A stretch of DNA of 64,000 nucleotides from Hymenobacter sp. UV11 (GTDB lineage: Bacteria; Bacteroidota; Bacteroidia; Cytophagales; Hymenobacteraceae), in contig NZ_SRII01000003.1 in the NCBI RefSeq assembly GCF_004684095.1, positions 496,001 to 560,000 of the forward strand, read 5' to 3'. Both the position numbers and the translations under genes were made by a program. Below, piece by piece: positions 27,653-36,278 of the stretch; position 1 is the stretch's first letter; each line of letters begins with the position of its first letter. Below the pieces are notes generated by a model. The model saw only the letters and a program-made list of their open reading frames with translations, searched no databases and had not been told where the DNA came from.

Positions 27653-28501
27653 ATGAAGCATCATCATTCCAGTGTCGTTCAGCGTCAGCGCGATAGCCGT
27701 CGCCGTTCGCAACGCTTAGTGCGGCGCGTTTTGCCTTTTGTAGCGTCGCTGTTTCTGGCTACGCCCCTGGCTGGTCCGCTGATGAAGTCATCGGCGCACG
27801 CCCCAGCTAAAATAACTACTACCAAAGCTGCCGTGGTTGCTACCCCCCTGGCCCGCTTCGACGCTACTTTGCACGAGACGTATAGCCGCCTGGGGGCTGC
27901 CCAGCAGGGCCTGCGCTTCGAGGTATTCCAAAAGGCCATGACCGGCTACCTCAACCTGCGCGAAACTGGCCACCTCACTGCCAGTCAGCAGCACTTAACG
28001 GTAGTGGATTTCGACCTTCCTTCAACCGAAAAGCGCCTTTGGGTGCTCGACCTGAACAGCGATAAGATTCTGTTTCACACCCTGGTGGCCCACGGCCACA
28101 ACTCGGGTGAAAACGGGGCCGACCAGTTTTCGAACACCGACCAAAGCAACATGAGTAGCCTGGGCTTCTACGTTACGGGCCAGGAGTATGAAGGCAAGCA
28201 CGGCCATTCGCTGCGCCTGCAAGGCCTCGACGAAGGATTCAATACCAACGCGTTTACGCGCTCCATCGTGATGCACGGCGCTGATTACGTTAGCGAAGAC
28301 TTCATCAAGCAAAATGGCCGCCTGGGCCGCAGCCTCGGCTGCCCTGCCCTGCCGCTCGACCAGTACTCCCAGATTATTGACCAGGTGAAGGGTGGCAGCT
28401 GCTTGTTTTTGAACAAGTCAAACGCCGGCTACACCTCGAAGTACCTGAACCAGAATGTAGCGCTGGCTGCGCTCGCAAGCAAGCGGGCTGCCAATTCTTA
28501 A
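27653..28501 (+). CDS. L,D-transpeptidase-like catalytic-domain protein
   Basis: A 282-residue secreted protein with a long basic N-terminal region (HSSVVQRQRDSRRRSQR) before a hydrophobic signal (VLPFVASLFLATPLAGPLM). The catalytic domain parallels the upstream gene: VVDFDLPSTEKRLWVLDLNS, LVAHGHNSGENG, MHGADYVSEDFIKQNGRLGR and SLGCPALPL with catalytic His and Cys. There is no lipobox, so this copy is probably periplasmic or membrane-anchored. About 45 percent of aligned core residues look alike to the upstream copy. A strong terminator follows. Confidence 0.85.
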   Translation: MKHHHSSVVQRQRDSRRRSQRLVRRVLPFVASLFLATPLAGPLMKSSAHAPAKITTTKAAVVATPLARFDATLHETYSRLGAAQQGLRFEVFQKAMTGYLNLRETGHLTASQQHLTVVDFDLPSTEKRLWVLDLNSDKILFHTLVAHGHNSGENGADQFSNTDQSNMSSLGFYVTGQEYEGKHGHSLRLQGLDEGFNTNAFTRSIVMHGADYVSEDFIKQNGRLGRSLGCPALPLDQYSQIIDQVKGGSCLFLNKSNAGYTSKYLNQNVALAALASKRAANS

Positions 28502-28516
28502 GTAAGTGTTTTTCTT

Positions 28517-28554
28517 AAAAAGGGCCTTCTACGAGTGGTAGAAGGCTCTTTTTT
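28517..28554 (+). terminator. Rho-independent terminator
   Basis: GCCTTCTAC and GTAGAAGGC form a perfect stem over a 5-nt loop, with A-rich left and T-rich right flanks, 16 nt after the stop. Confidence 0.85.
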
Positions 28555-28555
28555 G

Positions 28556-28650
28556 TTTTCACCGCAGAAGACGCGGAGGGTTTCGCGGAAGACGCGGATG
28601 AACGACCTCCGCATCTTCCGCGAAACCCTCTGCGTCTTCTACGGTGAAAC
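28556..28650. repeat. Long near-perfect palindrome between convergent genes
   Basis: Arms of about 43 nt with a few mismatches (AAGACGC, GAGGGTTTCGCGGAAGA and complements) enclose a loop of about 9 nt. The element fills the space between the terminator and the stop of the GH31 gene. It is unrelated in sequence to families A and B. Confidence 0.85.
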
Positions 28651-28655
28651 TACCA

Positions 28656-31600
28656 TCAGGGCAGCCGCACCAAGCGCTGGTGCTGCCCGCCCAGCTCCAC
28701 ATCATACAGGCCGGGAGGCGCAGCATGGCCATTCGCATCCAGCCCATTCCATTCCAGAGAATGAGCACCCATCTTAGGTACAGTAGGCAGCTCGCGCACC
28801 ACCTCGCCTCGCACGTTGCGGATGCGCAGGGGGGTAGGGGCCGCCGTCGGCACGTAGCGCGTGTAGTGTAGCCCCACCGCTTGCGAGAAAGTGCGGCTGT
28901 CGGGCACGGTGAGCGTTAGCGTTTCGGGGTCGGTTTGGGCGGCGGGGGTAGGGAGCAGGCACAGGCCGGTGAGGGTGAGCACAGCCTGCTTTTCGAGTGC
29001 GAATTCCAGCGATAATTCGTGCCGCGTCGCATCAAATTTCCACGCCGAAGCAGCCAACGGTTGGCTACCGAGTAGCACTGCTGTGGGGGGCGCCGCTACT
29101 CGTGCCACATGCAGGCGCACCAGCCGCTGAGTGGGCGCGCCGGGGTAGGTGCCCGCCAGCGTAGTAGTGATAATAACTTGGTTAGCAGATGTTTTGCCTG
29201 TGAGCCGCAGCGTGGCAAACTCGCGCCGGGCGAGGGCCTGCGCCGAGTGCCCATCATCCTCATACACGGTGAAAAGGGGGGTAGGAACCTGCCAATCGGG
29301 AAAGTAGCGCACCAGCAGCGTGTCGGACCGAAACTGCGCCGTGCTGGCCCGGTAGGCCGTCATCGGCACGAATGCCCCGGCGCGGGCCAGCAACGGAATG
29401 TGGCCCAGCGGCGCGGGCAGGCCCACCGTTTGGCCGCCGGGCAGCGTTTGGCCCGCGTCGAAATCGACCCAGCCGCCGGGGGTAGAAGGTAGTGCCACGT
29501 TGCGCCGCCGCTGGCCGGGTTGGTTGACGGGTGCCACCAGTAAGTTGGGGCCGAGCAAGTATTGGTCGCCAGGAGGAGCCATATCGGGGCTGGCTTGCTC
29601 GCCCGCCGGGGGGGTAGGGCTAAGGGAAAACCGGTCGCCGGGCTCACCCCAGCTGCCGCCTTCGTCAGGCATGTTGGCGTCGGCCGACGAAGAGGCAGAA
29701 ACTAGCCCATCCGGCTTAGCTACCGCCTCAAAATCCATCGCCCTGGCCAGCGGCGCGCCGGTCAGCGTATTCTGTGCGGCCAGGGTGTAGAGGTAGGGTA
29801 GGAGCTGGTAGCGCAAATGCGCATACTTCCGCACGATGCTTTGGTAGGGCTCGGGGTAAGTGTAGGGCTCGGGCGCCACCACCTGGTCGGAGTGCGGGCG
29901 CATGATGGGGCACAGCGCCGCCAGCTGGAGCCAGCGCGTGTACAACTCGGGGTCCTGGATGGCATTGGCCCCGAAGCCACCGGCATCGGAGTGCATGTAG
30001 CCCACGCCCGCCTGGCCCATGCCCAGCATGATGGGCACCTGCGCCTGCAAGCCGCTCCAGGTGCGGCTGATGTCGCCGCTCCACGGAAACACCGAGTTGC
30101 GCTGCATGCCCGCCCAGCCCGAGCGCGCCAGGTTGAACACGCGCTCATTCGGGTATTCCTTGGCGTAATTATCCTGAAAAATACCGGCCCAGGTGAGGCC
30201 ATAGGCATTGTGTACCTGCGGTGTGGTGCCCAGCGCGTGGTGCATGGCCAGCGGGTGGTTTTCAGGTTCGCCGAGGTCGCTCCACCAGCCGGCGGCGCCC
30301 TGGTCGTGCAGGCGGCGGTACTGCGCCCACAGCCAGGTGCGGGCCGCGGGCTTAAACACATCGAGAATACTCGCCGGCCCCGCCCAAAACGAGCCCACCG
30401 TAAACGGCTTACCCCCCGCCGTGGTGCCCACCAGGCCCTGCGTGCGCACGAGGCTGTCGTTCAGCGAAGTGCGCATTACATAAGGCTCCGAGATGAGGAT
30501 GGTGTTGACACCCTGCGCTTTGAGCGTGCGCATCATGCCGGCCGGGTCGGGAAAATTGGCCGCATCCCACTGAAAATCGCCCTGCCGGGTGGTGCCGCCG
30601 AACCAGAACAGGTCGAGCACCAGCGCATCGAGCGGGAAGTCGGCGCGGTGCATGCGGTCGGCCACGGCCAGCATTTCGGCCTGGCTGCGGTAGCCAAAGC
30701 GACTCTGAATGAGGCCCAGCGCCCAGCGGGGGGGTAGGGGCTGCCGCCCCGTGAGCGCCGTATAGCGGTCCAGGATTTCGGCCTGGCTCTCGCCCGTTAC
30801 TACGAAGTAGCTCAGGCTGTTGAGTCCCTGTGCGCCGTATTCGAGCACGTCGGGGCGCTTTTTCCCTAAATCCAGGTAAGCGGCCGCGTAATGGTCAAAC
30901 AGCAACAGGTAGCCCCGGCTGCTGAGCACCACGGGCAGCGTCACGTTCAGGTTTTTCTCGCCGTTTTGGTAGCCGTAGTGCGCTTGGTTGTAGAGCTCCA
31001 GCCGGTAGCCGCGCCGGTCGAGGGGTAGGGCGCGGGCCCCCGTGCCGTAGAGCCGCTCGCCGGGCGCGAGGCGAAAGCGCACGCCCGTGCCGGCCAGCTC
31101 GTCGGCGCGGTCGGGCGGTAGGTCGGGGTCGGGCTCGGTAGTGGGGGGTAGGCGGCGGAAGGGCGTGGCGGCTTCGCTAAAAAGTGGCTGTTTTACGCCG
31201 TAATCGCCATACAGTGTAATCGCCAACGTTTTCTTGTTGATTACAACACTTTGACAATTAATACTAAAAACGATTTTATCTGGGTAAATCAGGACGCCTG
31301 AACAAATATCTGGACCGTACTTTTTTATCTCAGCCGCCGTGCGAGGGCCATCACAACCCATGTTACAACTAGTTTCATACTGCACCGGCTGCGGCGGCTG
31401 CACCACGCTCACCGACGAGTCGGCCCGTGGCAATTGGCCTGGCGCGAAGTAGCTGATTTTTACCACACCCGATGCCCAGGTTTGGATGTGCCGTTTGCTG
31501 CCATCGGTGGCTTTTACTTCCAGCATCAGTCGCACCCATTTGCCATCCTTGTAGTCGTGAAAAACTTTGTGCGACTGATACCGCCCGCCCGGCACTTCGC

Positions 31601-31736
31601 GCGCCGGCACCGGGTGGCGGCTAAAAGGGTCCTGCGTGGGCGGCCGGTCGCCCTCGTATTGGGCATGGGCAGGAGCCGCGAGCAGGACTAAAGCAGGCAG
31701 CAGCCAGCCGGCTCGCCAAAAAAACAGCATACGCAT
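28656..31736 (-). CDS. Secreted glycoside hydrolase family 31 (alpha-glycosidase)
   Basis: A 1026-residue enzyme with a signal peptide (AGWLLPALVLLAAPAHAQ). The N-terminal beta domain is followed by the (beta/alpha)8 barrel from about residue 335. Catalytic motifs are GWWSDLGEPE (nucleophile Asp) and FPWSGDISRTW (acid/base Asp). C-terminal beta domains end in a FlgD-like segment (EWNGLDANGHAAPPGLYDVE). Substrate may be alpha-glucans or xyloglucan side chains. ATG 31736 is chosen: it starts the signal peptide, and ATG 31766 lies in the promoter-like TGACCTTTG. The DNA for residues about 120-185 is unusually AT-rich and encodes four Cys within 45 residues. Confidence 0.92.
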   Translation of the reverse strand: MRMLFFWRAGWLLPALVLLAAPAHAQYEGDRPPTQDPFSRHPVPAREVPGGRYQSHKVFHDYKDGKWVRLMLEVKATDGSKRHIQTWASGVVKISYFAPGQLPRADSSVSVVQPPQPVQYETSCNMGCDGPRTAAEIKKYGPDICSGVLIYPDKIVFSINCQSVVINKKTLAITLYGDYGVKQPLFSEAATPFRRLPPTTEPDPDLPPDRADELAGTGVRFRLAPGERLYGTGARALPLDRRGYRLELYNQAHYGYQNGEKNLNVTLPVVLSSRGYLLLFDHYAAAYLDLGKKRPDVLEYGAQGLNSLSYFVVTGESQAEILDRYTALTGRQPLPPRWALGLIQSRFGYRSQAEMLAVADRMHRADFPLDALVLDLFWFGGTTRQGDFQWDAANFPDPAGMMRTLKAQGVNTILISEPYVMRTSLNDSLVRTQGLVGTTAGGKPFTVGSFWAGPASILDVFKPAARTWLWAQYRRLHDQGAAGWWSDLGEPENHPLAMHHALGTTPQVHNAYGLTWAGIFQDNYAKEYPNERVFNLARSGWAGMQRNSVFPWSGDISRTWSGLQAQVPIMLGMGQAGVGYMHSDAGGFGANAIQDPELYTRWLQLAALCPIMRPHSDQVVAPEPYTYPEPYQSIVRKYAHLRYQLLPYLYTLAAQNTLTGAPLARAMDFEAVAKPDGLVSASSSADANMPDEGGSWGEPGDRFSLSPTPPAGEQASPDMAPPGDQYLLGPNLLVAPVNQPGQRRRNVALPSTPGGWVDFDAGQTLPGGQTVGLPAPLGHIPLLARAGAFVPMTAYRASTAQFRSDTLLVRYFPDWQVPTPLFTVYEDDGHSAQALARREFATLRLTGKTSANQVIITTTLAGTYPGAPTQRLVRLHVARVAAPPTAVLLGSQPLAASAWKFDATRHELSLEFALEKQAVLTLTGLCLLPTPAAQTDPETLTLTVPDSRTFSQAVGLHYTRYVPTAAPTPLRIRNVRGEVVRELPTVPKMGAHSLEWNGLDANGHAAPPGLYDVELGGQHQRLVRLP

Positions 31737-31973
31737 AAAGTAGAGGTAGGAAGTAACAAAGGTCATTATTCCGGTCCTAAAGCCAACAAAACGGCCGCGG
31801 CTGACGTGGTCGGGCGCTTTTTGAGCGTTCGCTAGCACCGTGCTCATCCTGGTTTTTTGGGCTGGTACTCATCTGCTTCGCTCTGATTAAGCCCGACCTT
31901 TGCCTTACCTGCTCTATTCTACGCCGCCCGCTGGGCTAGCCAGCCGGCCGCCGCCTTCCTATCAACTACGCTT

Positions 31974-33071
31974 ATGCTGACCCCTACCCCCTTCGCTGCC
32001 GCGCCCCCGGCCTCGCCCTACGCGGCGGTGTTTATTGATTTTGAGAACGTCTATTATTTTCTCAAAAACCACTACCTTGACCCCCAGGACCCCCACGATT
32101 ACGCCCTCGACCTGGTGCGCGCCCTGCGCGACTCGCTCAAGCGTGAGCAGGGCCTCGACTCGCTGGTGCTCAACGCCTACGCCGACTTCGACAAAATCCC
32201 GACCGGCCCGCAGGGCCCGCTCTACCTCATGGGCGTGAGCACGCGCAACGTGCTGGGCACCGACCACAAAAACGCGGCCGACATGCAGCTCTGCATCGAC
32301 GCGCTGGAGGTGCTCTATACCCGGCCCGCCATTGGCACCTTCGTGCTCGTGGCCGGCGACCGCGACTACATTCCCGTGCTCCAGCACCTGCGCCGTCAGG
32401 CCCGGCAGGTGAAAGTGGTGGGCTTCCGCGAAAGCGTATCGGGCGACCTGCTCCAGATGCTGGGCCAGGAGCACTTCATCGACGCCCGCCAGCTGCTGCC
32501 CGCCGAGCGCCTCCAGGCCCTCGAAGACCACCGCACGGCCCGCCTGCGCCTGGGCCAGGACCTGCGCCGCCTGCGCGAGCAGGGTATGGTGGGCGTGCAG
32601 TCGGCCGCCGCCCGCCAGGCCGCCCAAGATGCGGCGGCCTCCGGTAGTGACCTGCCGGCCGAGGATTTGCCCAGCCCGGTGGCCCCCGCGCCCCGCGCTA
32701 CCCCCGCCGCCCGCCCCAACCTCCTAGACCAGTTGCTGCAAGAACCGCCGGCCACGTTTGCGCCCATTCGCCGCATCACGCGCGACGATGAGCGCCGCTG
32801 CCTGGAATTTTTATTGGAGCAAGTGCAAAAGTTTGGCGGCCAGCAAGGGGTACCCGAAATATGGGCCAGTCCCTTTCTGCGGCGCCTCACCGACGTGCTG
32901 CCCGAGCTGCCCGATTGGGAGCGCCGCCAGCTGCTGAGCCAACTGCGAGATGCCGGAGCCGTGCGCCTCGAAAAGCGCGAGGGCGAGCCGCACCCTTTCT
33001 CTGTCATTCTCGTCAACTACCAGCACCCCGATGTGCGCGAGCTCAACCCCGGTCCGCTGGAGGAAAAATAA
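31974..33071 (+). CDS. NYN-domain (PIN-like) putative RNase
   Basis: A 365-residue soluble protein. The first 180 residues form a NYN/LabA-type PIN-like nuclease domain with its acidic residues: VFIDFENVYYFL, HKNAADMQLCIDALE and VLVAGDRDYIPVL. A Pro/Ala-rich linker (about 215-260) leads to a C-terminal helical/winged-helix region of about 90 residues (RRCLEFLLEQVQKFGGQQGV, then LLSQLRDAGAVRLEKR), which may bind nucleic acid. Such proteins are thought to cleave RNA; the target is unknown. A promoter-like GACCTTTG lies at 31895. The 237-bp gap upstream is shared with the divergent GH31 gene. Confidence 0.8.
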   Translation: MLTPTPFAAAPPASPYAAVFIDFENVYYFLKNHYLDPQDPHDYALDLVRALRDSLKREQGLDSLVLNAYADFDKIPTGPQGPLYLMGVSTRNVLGTDHKNAADMQLCIDALEVLYTRPAIGTFVLVAGDRDYIPVLQHLRRQARQVKVVGFRESVSGDLLQMLGQEHFIDARQLLPAERLQALEDHRTARLRLGQDLRRLREQGMVGVQSAAARQAAQDAAASGSDLPAEDLPSPVAPAPRATPAARPNLLDQLLQEPPATFAPIRRITRDDERRCLEFLLEQVQKFGGQQGVPEIWASPFLRRLTDVLPELPDWERRQLLSQLRDAGAVRLEKREGEPHPFSVILVNYQHPDVRELNPGPLEEK

Positions 33072-33087
33072 GGGGGGGTAGGGTACT

Positions 33088-33202
33088 AACAAGAACGTCA
33101 TGCTGACGACAGGAAGCATTTCGCGTGCAGCAGTAATTTCTGATAATTAAGATTACTGCTACGAGCGAGATGCTTCCTGTCGTCAGCATGACGTTCTTGT
33201 TG
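33088..33202. repeat. Long palindromic repeat, family A variant
   Basis: Arms of about 32-38 nt starting AACAAGAACGTCATGCTGAC and ending with the complement enclose a second, smaller stem (AGCAGTAAT/ATTACTGCT). The AGAACGTCATGCTGA outer part is shared with the 22873 copy, while the inner part (CGACAGGAAGCAT) differs but stays paired. It lies between convergent genes. Confidence 0.9.
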
Positions 33203-33216
33203 TCACTAGTACCGCC

Positions 33217-33378
33217 TTAGTTGGCGCCGCCCGTGGGGGTGGTAGTCGTGGGTTTGGGGCAGATGGTAGGCTTGGGCTTAGGGTCGCACTTTTTATCGTG
33301 GTCGAAGCACGAGGTGAGCGCAAAGCTGGTGGCAAGTGCCAGCAGCGGCAGGCGCAGGTACGTAAAAAATCTCGGCAT
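33217..33378 (-). CDS. Small lipoprotein
   Basis: A 53-residue predicted lipoprotein: signal helix (LRLPLLALATSFALTSC) with lipobox LTSC, then a short Lys/Pro/Thr-rich tail with two more Cys (FDHDKKCDPKPKPTICPKP). ATG 33378 begins the signal. Function is unknown; the short charged-then-Pro-rich tail is common in tiny Bacteroidota lipoproteins. It is convergent with the NYN gene across a palindromic repeat. Confidence 0.55.
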   Translation of the reverse strand: MPRFFTYLRLPLLALATSFALTSCFDHDKKCDPKPKPTICPKPTTTTPTGGAN

Positions 33379-33476
33379 AATGGGGTTGGGTTGAAAGAAA
33401 GGGGGTAGGGCCAGTTGTGCGGGCCACAACTGCTCGAAAAGATACAGCCTTCCCGTCAAACTCCAACGCCTTCAGG

Positions 33477-34079
33477 CTATTGACTCAGCTCAAACAGGGG
33501 TAGGGGCTGAAGCTGGGCATACTTGCCGCCCATTTTATTCAGCTCCTCGCCGTGCAGTTTTAGGTAGGTATTGTACGCCTTGGCGGCCCTATCGTAGTGC
33601 GAGCGGTAGCCCACCACGTTGGCGTCGGCCAGCTGAATGGCTTCCACGTAGTCGCGGACGCGCTCGGAGGGTGCGTTGCCGTCGGGCGCGGCAATAGGTA
33701 GCACGATTTTTAGCACTGAATCCTGGACGGCATCGTAGCGGTCGATTAGGGCTGAGGAGGCCATCGTTTGGCGGTCGTAGCGCTGGGCCTGGATGCGGGC
33801 GCGGGCCTGGCGCAGGCTGGCCAGCTGGGCCTGGTTGGCGCCGGGGTACTTGCTGAGGTCTTGCAGCAGCTCGCGCAGGTCGGTCAGCTTCTTGTCGTCG
33901 CTGGTCATCATGCGCGTCCAGTTCACGTCGGCCGAGTCGCGCAGGATGTCGAACTGGCCCCGCACGGCCGTCGGTGAAGCGGGGCTTTCCGTGGTGGTGG
34001 CGGTGGTAGTGGTGGCGTCGGGCTTGCACATGGGCAGCACGGCCAGGGTCAGCAGACCCGCAAAGAGAACGGCTTTCAT
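33477..34079 (-). CDS. Hypothetical exported protein, weakly LemA-like
   Basis: A 200-residue exported protein with signal MKAVLFAGLLTLAVLPMC; the Cys at about residue 18 may be a lipid anchor, though MC is a poor lipobox. After a Thr-rich linker it is helical (LTDLRELLQDLSKYPGANQA, LADANVVGYRSHYDRAAKAY). The end, YNTYLKLHGEELNKMG, recalls LemA proteins, but the match is weak. The ATG at 34079 starts the signal. It is divergent from thiL, with a promoter and a family B palindrome between them. Confidence 0.55.
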   Translation of the reverse strand: MKAVLFAGLLTLAVLPMCKPDATTTTATTTESPASPTAVRGQFDILRDSADVNWTRMMTSDDKKLTDLRELLQDLSKYPGANQAQLASLRQARARIQAQRYDRQTMASSALIDRYDAVQDSVLKIVLPIAAPDGNAPSERVRDYVEAIQLADANVVGYRSHYDRAAKAYNTYLKLHGEELNKMGGKYAQLQPLPLFELSQ

Positions 34080-34152
34080 GAAAACCAAACGAATAACCCG
34101 GCGGTAATAAGGTGCCGGCGGGCGCACAAAGTTACGTCAGTGAAAGGTGGGG

Positions 34153-34160
34153 TACCTTTG
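34153..34160 (+). promoter_or_regulatory. -7 promoter element upstream of thiL (TACCTTTG)
   Basis: A perfect TAnnTTTG. If used, transcription begins near 34167 and the whole family B palindrome (34175-34289) becomes the 5' leader of the thiL mRNA. Confidence 0.45.
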
Positions 34161-34174
34161 TAAGGACTACTAGA

Positions 34175-34289
34175 AAACGGTTGTCATTGCGAGCGCAGCG
34201 CGGCAATCGCCCCAGAACGACACCCACGCCAGTCGTTCGTTCATCGTGCTGGTGTGATTGCCGCGCTGCGCTCGCAATGACAACCGTTT
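34175..34289. repeat. Long palindromic repeat, family B, in thiL leader
   Basis: Perfect 34-nt arms (34175-34208 and 34256-34289; core TTGTCATTGCGAGCGCAGCG) surround a 47-nt loop. It ends 17 nt before the thiL ATG, between the predicted promoter and the gene. Confidence 0.9.
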
Positions 34290-34306
34290 GCAAAAATTAT
34301 AGATAC

Positions 34307-35338
34307 ATGGCTGATTTAACGCCCCTTTCCCAGCTCGGTGAGTTTGGGCTCATTCGCCGCTTGCAGCGCGACATTACTCTAACGCAGGTTTCCACCATCC
34401 TTGGCATCGGCGATGATGCGGCCATTCTGGCGCCGCCAGCCGGGCAGGAAGTCGTGGTCAGTACCGATTTATTGGTCGAAGGCGTGCACTTCGACCTGTC
34501 GTTTTCGCCCCTCAAGCACCTGGGCTACAAGGCGGTGGCTGTGAACGTGTCCGACGTGGCCGCCATGTTTGCTACCCCCACCCAGATTATCGTGGGCCTG
34601 AGCCTACCCGCCCGCTTCACGGTGGAAGCCGTGGAGGAGCTGTACGCCGGCATCAACCTGGCCTGCGAGGCCTATGGCGTCGACCTGGTGGGCGGCGACA
34701 CCACCGGCAGCCGTGGCGGACTGGTTATCAGCATCACGGCGCTGGGGCAGGTGGCGGCCGGCCAGGCCGTGCGCCGCAGCGGCGGCAAGCCCACCGATAT
34801 TCTGTGCGTGAGCGGCGACCTCGGCGGCGCCTACCTGGGCCTGCAAGTGCTGGAGCGCGAAAAGCAAGCCTTCCTGGCCGACCCCGAAACCCAGCCCGAA
34901 CTCGAAAACTACGAGTACATCGTAAACCGCCAGCTCAAGCCCGAGGCGCGCCTCGATATCGTGCACGAGCTGCGCGAGCTGGGCGTGCACCCCACCGCCA
35001 TGATTGATATTTCCGACGGCCTGGCTTCCGAGGTGCTGCACCTGTGCGCCGCTAGCGGCACGGGCGCCCGCGTATTCAGCGAGTACCTGCCGCTGGCCAA
35101 CCCTACCCTCGAAGCCGCCGCCGAGTTCAACCTAGACCCCATCATGGCCGCCCTGAACGGCGGCGAGGACTACGAGCTGCTCTTCACCATCCCCGTCACC
35201 GACCACGCCAAGATTAAAAACCACCCCGACATCACCGTCATCGGCCACCTCACCGAGCACGACGACGCGGTGAATCTCATAACGAAGTCGGGCCAGGCCG
35301 TGCCGCTGCAAGCGCAAGGCTTCAATCACTTCAACTAG
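34307..35338 (+). CDS. thiL: Thiamine-monophosphate kinase
   Basis: A 343-residue ThiL that phosphorylates thiamine monophosphate to the active cofactor thiamine diphosphate in the cytosol. N-terminal GEFGLIRRL, the ATP/Mg site GIGDDAAIL, VNVSDVAAMFATP and DISDGLASEVLHL are intact. ATG 34307 (MADLTPLSQLGEFGLI) matches the family start; the longer frame upstream only translates the palindrome. No TPP riboswitch motif is visible in the leader. No other thi genes are nearby. A family A palindrome starts 6 nt after the stop. Confidence 0.93.
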   Translation: MADLTPLSQLGEFGLIRRLQRDITLTQVSTILGIGDDAAILAPPAGQEVVVSTDLLVEGVHFDLSFSPLKHLGYKAVAVNVSDVAAMFATPTQIIVGLSLPARFTVEAVEELYAGINLACEAYGVDLVGGDTTGSRGGLVISITALGQVAAGQAVRRSGGKPTDILCVSGDLGGAYLGLQVLEREKQAFLADPETQPELENYEYIVNRQLKPEARLDIVHELRELGVHPTAMIDISDGLASEVLHLCAASGTGARVFSEYLPLANPTLEAAAEFNLDPIMAALNGGEDYELLFTIPVTDHAKIKNHPDITVIGHLTEHDDAVNLITKSGQAVPLQAQGFNHFN

Positions 35339-35344
35339 CACAAA

Positions 35345-35443
35345 CAGAACGTCATGCAGACCGAAGGGAAGCATCTCGCCCGCATCGTTGGAGTAATAAT
35401 CCTGACGATGCGGGCGATTCCCTTCGGTCTGCATGACGTTCTG
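35345..35443. repeat. Long palindromic repeat, family A variant
   Basis: Outer arms of 26 nt (35345-35370 and 35418-35443; CAGAACGTCATGCAGACCGA and complement) and an inner stem (CGCCCGCATCGT/ACGATGCGGGCG). It fills the gap between two convergent stops: 6 nt from thiL and 1 nt from the next gene. Confidence 0.9.
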
Positions 35444-35444
35444 G

Positions 35445-35819
35445 CTAATCCTCGGGGTAGGGAATGTACACGAAATTCGTAAACTCCTCATCCACCACAA
35501 AAAGGCAGCAGAATTCGTCGGGGTCCTTCCAGGTTTCCATGAAATCGGCCATTTTCTCGGGGTCCACGATGCCTTGTTGGGCTAATATTTCGAGGTAGCT
35601 GGCGAAGACGTGCCACTGCAAATCCAGCTCGTCGCCGTTGATGAGCAGGCTGCCGAGCTGCACCGTTTGGCGGGCAAACACGAACACCGGGTACTGCGAA
35701 ATCTCGCGCTTGCGAATCTGGTAGGAGGCTTCCTTAATGGTATCGGAGGCGGTGGCAAAATCCTTGGTAATTGTGCCCAGGTATTTGCCGTTTAGCTCGG
35801 GGTCGTTGAAGTAGTCCAT
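35445..35819 (-). CDS. Conserved hypothetical protein (Bacteroidota)
   Basis: A 124-residue soluble acidic protein with no known domain: MDYFNDPELNGKYLGTITKD, QYPVFVFARQTVQLGSLLI, LDLQWHVFASYLEILAQQGI and a C-terminal beta hairpin (FVVDEEFTNFVYIPYPED). It looks well ordered and has normal composition, so I take it as a real, probably conserved gene. Its TAG stop lies 1 nt from a palindromic repeat. Function unknown. Confidence 0.7.
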   Translation of the reverse strand: MDYFNDPELNGKYLGTITKDFATASDTIKEASYQIRKREISQYPVFVFARQTVQLGSLLINGDELDLQWHVFASYLEILAQQGIVDPEKMADFMETWKDPDEFCCLFVVDEEFTNFVYIPYPED

Positions 35820-35855
35820 TGTATTTACTTTGCTGGTAGAATATCAGCGACTATT

Positions 35856-36278
35856 ATGACTTGGGAAATTCATTCTTACGAAGGCGCTGGACAAATTGTA
35901 TTTGGAGCACAGCGGGAAATTATTCGTAAGTTTTTCGACGAAAAACCCAGTGCATTTGAAAGGGGTAGCACTGAGCCAACAGACTATTTTCAAGCAGCGG
36001 GAGTTTTCGTCATCTATGATGAGAATGGCGCTTGTGCAGCAGTTGAGTTTGCAAGTCCAGCGGTAGTAAGCTGGCAAAACAAGCAGTTATTTCCACTGCC
36101 ATTAGGTGAATTACTAAACTTTGTACGTGAACAAGATGCGGAATTAGAAGAGGATGAAAGTGGCTTTACCTCTTATAAAAATGGCGTTGGTTGCTACACT
36201 GAGGACGCTGAGAAACTCGAAGAGCCTGCCGAAACTATTATCTGCTTCCAGCGCGGATACTATGATGGATTAACCTGA
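35856..36278 (+). CDS. Hypothetical protein of low GC content
   Basis: A 140-residue acidic cytosolic protein (FVREQDAELEEDESGFTSYK). Codon use is strikingly AT-rich (att, tta, gaa, aaa) compared with the GC-rich neighbours, suggesting recent acquisition. The pattern of a small acidic orphan with a surface of Glu/Asp and conserved aromatic residues is like immunity proteins of polymorphic toxins, but no toxin is adjacent and I do not recognise the family. Its TGA stop is immediately followed by the stop of the convergent rlmD gene with no spacing. Confidence 0.65.
   Translation: MTWEIHSYEGAGQIVFGAQREIIRKFFDEKPSAFERGSTEPTDYFQAAGVFVIYDENGACAAVEFASPAVVSWQNKQLFPLPLGELLNFVREQDAELEEDESGFTSYKNGVGCYTEDAEKLEEPAETIICFQRGYYDGLT

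Noticed and set aside
34112..34306. N-terminal extension of ThiL
   Set aside because: It translates a palindrome; the family start is at 34307.
34161..34306. TPP riboswitch before thiL
   Set aside because: The conserved CTGAGA and pyrophosphate-sensor motifs are missing; the leader is taken up by a palindrome.
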